Shown in pieces: positions 59,332-64,000 of a DNA stretch of 64,000 nucleotides. This DNA is from Aneurinibacillus terranovensis DSM 18919 (GTDB lineage: Bacteria; Bacillota; Bacilli; Aneurinibacillales; Aneurinibacillaceae), in contig NZ_AUMJ01000019.1 of assembly GCF_000430625.1 (NCBI RefSeq), positions 1-64,000 on the forward strand. Reading direction: 5' to 3'. A model generated the notes under the pieces. The model did no database searches, was not told where the DNA came from, and worked only from the letters and a program-made list of their open reading frames with translations. Position 1 is the first letter of the stretch. Each line of letters starts with the position of its first letter. The position numbers and the translations under genes are program-made.

Positions 59332-59442
59332 TACTATGCTTAACTATGCTCAAGAAATTGCCGCTAGCAGGATTTTCAAGCGGCACCCTAGAAATTACAA
59401 GTAAAATGGCTTTGGCCGGGGTAGGAAGGGAAAAATGTAGGA

Positions 59443-60813
59443 ATGGCGAAATATAAATCAAAATATGTATGTCAAGAATGTGGATACGAATCACCAAAAT
59501 GGATGGGGAAGTGTCCCGGATGCGGAAGCTGGAATACGCTCGTTGAGGAACTGGAGGATAAAGATAAGAAAAGTCCGGGAATGCGTACGATATCGGCATC
59601 TTCTTTGCGTCCTGCCCCTATAACCCGGATTATCAGCGAGGAAGAGCCCCGGCTCGATACGAACATGAGTGAATTAAACCGTGTGCTTGGGGGCGGGGTT
59701 GTACCCGGTTCACTTGTGCTTGTGGGCGGTGACCCTGGAATCGGGAAATCTACGCTCCTTCTTCAGACCTCACAGCAGTTAGCCGGTAACGGAATCAAGG
59801 TACTCTATATATCAGGGGAAGAATCGGCAAAACAGATTAAACTTCGTGCGGAAAGGCTTGGCGCCGAAAGTGAAAATTTGTTTGTGCTGGCGGAAACCGA
59901 CCTTTTCCTTCTGGAACAGCAAATAGTAGAGCTGATGCCATCGGTTGTTATTATTGATTCTATTCAGACTATTTTTTATCCTGACATTACATCTGCTCCG
60001 GGCAGCGTGGCGCAGGTCCGTGAATGTACGGCCCATCTAATGAAACTTGCCAAGACAAAAGACATTGCGATTATGATTGTCGGTCATGTTACGAAGCAGG
60101 GCGCGATTGCGGGCCCGCGGCTTTTAGAGCATATGGTGGATTCTGTTCTGTATTTTGAAGGCGAGCGGCACAACACATACCGCATTTTGCGTGCGGTTAA
60201 AAACCGTTTTGGTTCCACGAATGAGATTGGAATTTTTGAAATGGCCGAGAAAGGCCTTGTCGAAGTTAGCAACCCTTCCGAGATGTTCCTGTCTGAACGT
60301 TCGCTGGGTGTTGCAGGATCCACTGTAGTGGCAAGCATGGAGGGCACAAGGCCCGTACTTGTTGAACTGCAGGCGCTGGTGACGCCAACCGGGTTCGCAA
60401 CTCCCCGAAGAATGGCAACCGGGGTGGACTATAATCGAATTTCCATGATTATGGCCGTACTGGAAAAAAGGGTCGGGCTGCTTTTGCAGAATCAGGATGC
60501 TTATGTTAACGTCGCAGGGGGGGTGCGCCTGGATGAACCGGCGATAGATCTGGCGATAGCTGTCAGCCTGGCATCCAGTTTTCGTGACCGGCAGACCCGG
60601 CCGTATGACGTGGTGATTGGGGAAGTTGGTCTGACGGGTGAAGTAAGAGGAGTGTCCCGCATCGAACAGCGGGTGAAAGAAGCGCAAAAACTTGGGTTTA
60701 AACGGGTGATTATTCCGGCAAAAAATGCTGTAGGCTGGGAGTATCCGGAAGGTGTAGAGATTGTTAGTATACACACGGTGTCTGATGCACTGCGGGAAAC
60801 GTTGGGGGGATAA
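59443..60813 (+). CDS. radA: DNA repair ATPase RadA
   Basis: RecA-like branch-migration helicase, 456 residues. C4 zinc finger [18 protein letters not shown] (~10), Walker [13 protein letters not shown] (~94), the RadA motif KNRFG (~250) and a C-terminal Lon-protease-like domain (~290-456, [17 protein letters not shown]). ATG 59443 follows GGAAGGG. Usual neighbour of disA. Confidence 0.96.
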   Translation: MAKYKSKYVCQECGYESPKWMGKCPGCGSWNTLVEELEDKDKKSPGMRTISASSLRPAPITRIISEEEPRLDTNMSELNRVLGGGVVPGSLVLVGGDPGIGKSTLLLQTSQQLAGNGIKVLYISGEESAKQIKLRAERLGAESENLFVLAETDLFLLEQQIVELMPSVVIIDSIQTIFYPDITSAPGSVAQVRECTAHLMKLAKTKDIAIMIVGHVTKQGAIAGPRLLEHMVDSVLYFEGERHNTYRILRAVKNRFGSTNEIGIFEMAEKGLVEVSNPSEMFLSERSLGVAGSTVVASMEGTRPVLVELQALVTPTGFATPRRMATGVDYNRISMIMAVLEKRVGLLLQNQDAYVNVAGGVRLDEPAIDLAIAVSLASSFRDRQTRPYDVVIGEVGLTGEVRGVSRIEQRVKEAQKLGFKRVIIPAKNAVGWEYPEGVEIVSIHTVSDALRETLGG

Positions 60814-60814
60814 C

Positions 60815-61894
60815 ATGGTAACGGACAATAAACGCGAACAATTTATTGCTGAGGTTCTCCGCATGGTCTCTCCGGGAACGCCACTGCGCGAGGGGCTGGA
60901 GAATGTGCTGCGCGCTAAAACAGGAGCCCTCATTGTAGTAGGGAATTCTCCTCTGATTCAAACGATTGTTGACGGCGGATTTTCTATTAATTGCGAGCTT
61001 ACACCGGCTCATCTTTATGAACTGGCCAAAATGGACGGGGCGATTATTCTAAGTGACGATGTTAAAAAAATACTATTTGCCAATACCCAGTTGATCCCTG
61101 ATTCCTCCATTCCTTCTACGGAAACCGGGATCAGGCATCGTACGGCGGAACGCGTAGCGAGACAAACAGGGCAGCTGGTGATCTCGATTTCTCAACGGCG
61201 AAACGTGATCACTCTTTACCGGGGTCCTTACCGGTATTCGCTAAAAGATATCGGGGTGATTCTCACTAAGGCTAATCAAGCGATTCAGACGCTCGAAAAG
61301 TATAAATCCGTTCTCGACCAGGCTCTGACCAATCTGGGAGCGCTGGAATTCGAGGAATTAGTCACTCTCTACGAAGTGGCGATGGTCGTTCAGCGGATTG
61401 AAATGGTGCTGCGCATAAAGGCAGAAATTATTAAATATATAAATGAACTGGGGACAGAAGGCCGACTAATTAGTATGCAGCTGGAAGAGCTCGTTTCCAA
61501 CGTTGAGGACGATGCGTATTTGCTAATTAAAGACTACTGCAAGGATGGGGATGAAACCGATCCGGAGGCCGTTCTCGCTCAGTTGCATAAGCTTTCGGCA
61601 GATGAATTGCTTGAGCCGCTTCATCTCTTGAAAATTTTAGGCTATACGGGAAATGCCGGTTTAAGTGATGAACCTGTTTTCCCGCGCGGTTATCGTATCC
61701 TGAGTAAAATTCCGCGTTTGCCGGGTTCGATTGTGACGAATCTTATCGAACAGTTTTCTTCCCTTCCACAGGTGATGATGGCGACTATTGAAGAATTAGA
61801 TGAGGTGGAAGGCATCGGCGAGGTTCGGGCGCGTGCCATTAAAGAAGGGCTGAAAAGGATCCAGGAACAGGTGTTTATTGACAGACACATTTAA
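60815..61894 (+). CDS. disA: Diadenylate cyclase DisA
   Basis: Makes cyclic di-AMP and scans DNA for damage. 359 residues: DAC domain with DGAIILS (~75) and [11 protein letters not shown] (~107), a helical spine, and a C-terminal helix-hairpin-helix domain ([20 protein letters not shown]). ATG 60815 follows GGGGGGAT; it starts just after the radA stop. An in-frame start at 60761 inside radA is rejected. Confidence 0.96.
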   Translation: MVTDNKREQFIAEVLRMVSPGTPLREGLENVLRAKTGALIVVGNSPLIQTIVDGGFSINCELTPAHLYELAKMDGAIILSDDVKKILFANTQLIPDSSIPSTETGIRHRTAERVARQTGQLVISISQRRNVITLYRGPYRYSLKDIGVILTKANQAIQTLEKYKSVLDQALTNLGALEFEELVTLYEVAMVVQRIEMVLRIKAEIIKYINELGTEGRLISMQLEELVSNVEDDAYLLIKDYCKDGDETDPEAVLAQLHKLSADELLEPLHLLKILGYTGNAGLSDEPVFPRGYRILSKIPRLPGSIVTNLIEQFSSLPQVMMATIEELDEVEGIGEVRARAIKEGLKRIQEQVFIDRHI

Positions 61895-61938
61895 TTCAGA
61901 ATACAATAAGGTGGTTCGGATTGGGGGTATAAGGACGT

Positions 61939-62667
61939 ATGTTATTTAAACAAATTCCTAATGTATTTACTTTAGGAAACCTTTTTCTAGGCATAGTTGC
62001 GATGATGTTAGCTTTTAATGGTGATTCACTTTACATTAACTATGCTGCTATCATGGTCATCATTGGGATGGTTCTGGACGGATTGGATGGCCGCTTAGCC
62101 CGCATGCTCAACGTGCAGAGCGATTTCGGTAAAGAGCTTGATTCGCTGTCCGACGTCGTAACGTTTGGCGTAGCACCGGCTTTAATTATGTACGTGGTTT
62201 TGTTGCAGGAAATCGGCTGGATCGGGATTGCGCTAACAGGCTTGTTCCCAATTTGCGGAGCTCTTCGCCTGGCCCGGTTTAACTCAACAAAAAGCGGAAA
62301 TACCGGTTATTTTGTTGGTCTGCCCATTACAGCGGCAGGCGGGGTGCTTGCGACACTTGCACTTTATCACCATACGTTTCATGCCATTTATTTAATTATA
62401 GGGATGATTGGACTTTCCTATCTCATGGTCAGCAATATTAAATATCCTAATTTCAAAAAAGTAGGGATTCCACGTTCAGCCTACTGGGTGACACCGATTA
62501 TTATTGCTGTTGTTGCTGTATTTGTGATGAAATTCCCGGCTCAAGTGCCGATGATAGTATTTGTCCCTCTTGTATTCTATGCTTTTTACGGCCTTAAAAA
62601 AAACACAGAGCGTTTTCTGCGGAAACGCGCGCAGCGGAACGCGGATGAAGAATTTATGAAATCATAA
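61939..62667 (+). CDS. pssA: CDP-diacylglycerol-serine O-phosphatidyltransferase
   Basis: Makes phosphatidylserine in the membrane. 242 residues and about seven helices. The CDP-alcohol phosphatidyltransferase motif DGLDGRLARMLNVQSDFGKE (~48-67), followed by LDSLSD, is complete. ATG 61939 has AAGGA three nt before it and GGGGG further upstream, so ribosome site placement is unusual. Lies between disA and carD, which are neighbours in some Bacillales. Confidence 0.92.
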   Translation: MLFKQIPNVFTLGNLFLGIVAMMLAFNGDSLYINYAAIMVIIGMVLDGLDGRLARMLNVQSDFGKELDSLSDVVTFGVAPALIMYVVLLQEIGWIGIALTGLFPICGALRLARFNSTKSGNTGYFVGLPITAAGGVLATLALYHHTFHAIYLIIGMIGLSYLMVSNIKYPNFKKVGIPRSAYWVTPIIIAVVAVFVMKFPAQVPMIVFVPLVFYAFYGLKKNTERFLRKRAQRNADEEFMKS

Positions 62668-62715
62668 AAGGCATAGCCTGTACCACTTTTGTCGTGGTTG
62701 CGGGCTATGCCTTTT
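62667..62715 (+). terminator. Terminator after pssA, repeat-family type
   Basis: AAAGGCATAGCC...GGCTATGCCTTTT outer stem with CCAC/GTGG inside. Same design and largely the same core bases as 6093-6139. Confidence 0.88.
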
Positions 62716-62762
62716 CATGATCTGCGGCGTGAGTATGCTAGAACGTTTTTTTAACGATATTG

Positions 62763-62792
62763 TTGACATCTTTATTTTGTTTATGATATTAT
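62763..62792 (+). promoter_or_regulatory. SigA promoter of carD
   Basis: TTGACA (62763-62768), 18-bp spacer, TATTAT (62787-62792). A second TTGACA at 62807 is too close to the start codon to be the main one. Confidence 0.7.
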
Positions 62793-62852
62793 ATTAAACT
62801 TAATTGTTGACAACAAGGTAGATTTTATGATATATTTGGAAAGGATACTCTG

Positions 62853-63347
62853 TTGGGGGTGGATTTGTTGTTTCGAATTGGCGACAAGATTGTTTATCCG
62901 ATGCACGGTGCAGGTGTTATTGAAGCCATTGAAGAAAGAGAAGTCCTTGGAGAAAAACAGCAGTATTATGTAATGAAGATGCCGGTAGGGAATATGCAGG
63001 TCATGATTCCGCTCCAGAAAGTGTCGAACCTCGGCATACGCGAAGTGATCGACCTTGAAGCGCTTGAAACGGTATTAACGATTTTGAGTGAAGAAGAAAC
63101 CGATTTATCGATTAGCTGGAACCGTCGCTTTCGTAAAAATATGGACAAAATGAAGACGGGCGACATCTATGAAGTGGCCCGCGTTGTTCGTGATTTGATG
63201 CGAAGAGAGAGGGAGAAGGGGCTTTCAACAGGCGAACGTAAAATGTTGGATAATGCCCGGCAAATTTTAATTAGCGAGCTGGTTCTTGTGAAAGAGATTG
63301 ATCAAGAACAAGCCACCCATTTGCTAGATGAAGTTGTTAATAGCTAG
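62853..63347 (+). CDS. carD: CarD-family RNA polymerase-binding regulator
   Basis: CarD/CdnL-type protein that binds the RNA polymerase beta lobe and stabilises open complexes. 164 residues: Tudor-like N-terminal domain LFRIGDKIVYPMHGAGVIEAI (written as its pattern) and a helical DNA-binding part, VRDLMRREREKGLSTGERKML. TTG 62853 has GGAAAGGA 7 nt before it; TTG 62865 or 62868 behind GGGGTGGA are also possible. The Bacillus name is YdeB. Confidence 0.9.
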   Translation: MGVDLLFRIGDKIVYPMHGAGVIEAIEEREVLGEKQQYYVMKMPVGNMQVMIPLQKVSNLGIREVIDLEALETVLTILSEEETDLSISWNRRFRKNMDKMKTGDIYEVARVVRDLMRREREKGLSTGERKMLDNARQILISELVLVKEIDQEQATHLLDEVVNS

Positions 63348-63361
63348 AGAGGAAGAAGAGG

Positions 63362-63388
63362 AGCTTCTCTAAGAGAAGCTTTTTTTTT
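63362..63388 (+). terminator. Rho-independent terminator after carD
   Basis: AGCTTCTC TAA GAGAAGCT, perfect 8-bp stem, then T9. Confidence 0.92.
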
Positions 63389-63458
63389 TATTATTTTTTG
63401 ATTAAAATCGATTTTTAATTGGTAGATATGACTATAATGAGGTAAAGGAGGTGAATGT

Positions 63459-64000
63459 ATGTTAAAAAGAATTGTACAGTTATTCTTTCTGTTAGTCGGT
63501 GGCGGGCTTGGGTTTCAGTTCGGCCCAAATGTATTTCACATGCTTGGTTCTTCGCTTAATTTTGGAAAAGTGCCGGGCGACGAGTATATTGGAGCCATTG
63601 TTGGGGCGGTGGTTCTATTCCTCATTACCGCATGGCCGACCGATTATCTTGTTACTACCATACGCCGCAGTGAAGAAACACTTACCAAACTTCCAATTAC
63701 GGATATTTTATTTGGGTCAATGGGGTTAATTATCGGACTTATTGTTGCATTTTTACTTTTCCTCCCTATTACGAACATCCCGATACCAATCGTTGCGAAA
63801 CTGCTGCCGTTATTTATTTCTGTGCTATGCGGATATTTTGGTTTTCAGGTGGCGCTCAAAAAACGTGATGAGATCATGTCTGTTTTTTCTATTGGGCGAT
63901 TAAACAGGGAGAAAAAGAAAGAAGAAAAACAAGGGTCAGCAAGCAATGTTGAGTATAAAATTCTTGATACGAGCGTGATCATTGATGGCCGGATTGCGGA
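63459..64000 (+). CDS. yacL: PIN/TRAM-domain membrane protein YacL, 5' part
   Basis: Runs off the end of the window. Starts at ATG 63459 behind AAAGGAGGTG. The first ~125 residues hold four hydrophobic helices (IVQLFFLLVGGGLGFQFGP; IGAIVGAVVLFLITAWP; ILFGSMGLIIGLIVAFLLFL; LLPLFISVLCGYFGFQ), then a charged linker and YKILDTSVIIDGRIA, the first Asp of a PIN nuclease domain. Position after disA matches Bacillus yacL. The remaining PIN and TRAM domains are outside. Confidence 0.9.
   Translation, partial: MLKRIVQLFFLLVGGGLGFQFGPNVFHMLGSSLNFGKVPGDEYIGAIVGAVVLFLITAWPTDYLVTTIRRSEETLTKLPITDILFGSMGLIIGLIVAFLLFLPITNIPIPIVAKLLPLFISVLCGYFGFQVALKKRDEIMSVFSIGRLNREKKKEEKQGSASNVEYKILDTSVIIDGRIA

Overview
The window is a low-to-moderate GC Firmicutes chromosome segment, most likely from a spore-forming member of the Bacillales and probably of the Paenibacillaceae/Aneurinibacillus type. 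This is inferred from gene content and order (sufCDSUB, the yunBCDE set, a YjcZ-type spore peptide, ctsR-mcsA-mcsB-clpC-radA-disA-yacL, SigA and CtsR sites), because no rRNA is present. The species cannot be fixed from the sequence alone.

Layout, left to right. 0-6.1 kb: a membrane-anchored hypothetical gene and the complete SUF iron-sulfur assembly operon (sufC-D-S-U-B). 6.5-15.5 kb: housekeeping genes: a TauE-type exporter, YunD-like phosphoesterase, small DUF6154-like protein, YunC, an HD-GYP phosphodiesterase, a double-length ThyX-type protein, a two-subunit bd-type quinol oxidase and a MapB-type methionine aminopeptidase. 15.6-28.6 kb: two sugar PTS regions. The first has a LevR/CelR-type sigma-54 activator, a sigma-54 promoter and a beta-glucoside PTS operon (EIIB, EIIC, EIIA, 6-phospho-beta-glucosidase, ROK kinase). 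The second is a mannose-type operon with a ManR-like regulator broken by a -1 frameshift, EIIBC, EIIA and mannose-6-phosphate isomerase. 28.7-30.4 kb: a YjcZ-like spore peptide, YunB, a small hypothetical protein and an orphan transposase helix-turn-helix.

30.7-50.3 kb is the accessory region. A leftward CoA-transferase/acyl-CoA dehydrogenase operon and a rightward sigma-54 activator-gabT-gabD-DUF3870 operon together encode a plausible route from 4-aminobutyrate or 5-aminovalerate to succinate, or through glutarate to crotonyl-CoA. Two about 90% identical 105-nt leader elements, each behind its own SigA promoter and each ending in a terminator hairpin, sit at the two outer flanks of the sigma-54 operon. 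One leads the CoA-transferase operon. The other leads the 5' stump of a polyamine/spermidine-type ABC transporter. These leaders are the best candidate here for an undescribed regulatory RNA. The transporter operon is destroyed: its potA-like stump is at 39.0 kb and its potC-like 3' end at 49.8 kb. Between them lie an IS element, a GC-richer hydantoinase A/B plus NCS1 permease set, an AT-rich chemotaxis receptor and several decayed IS fragments.

50.6-64 kb returns to conserved chromosome: the pstSCAB phosphate transporter behind a possible PhoP box, the CtsR-controlled ctsR-mcsA-mcsB-clpC heat-shock operon, radA, disA, pssA, carD and the start of a YacL-like PIN/TRAM membrane protein that runs off the end. 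No tRNA, rRNA, CRISPR array or prophage was seen.
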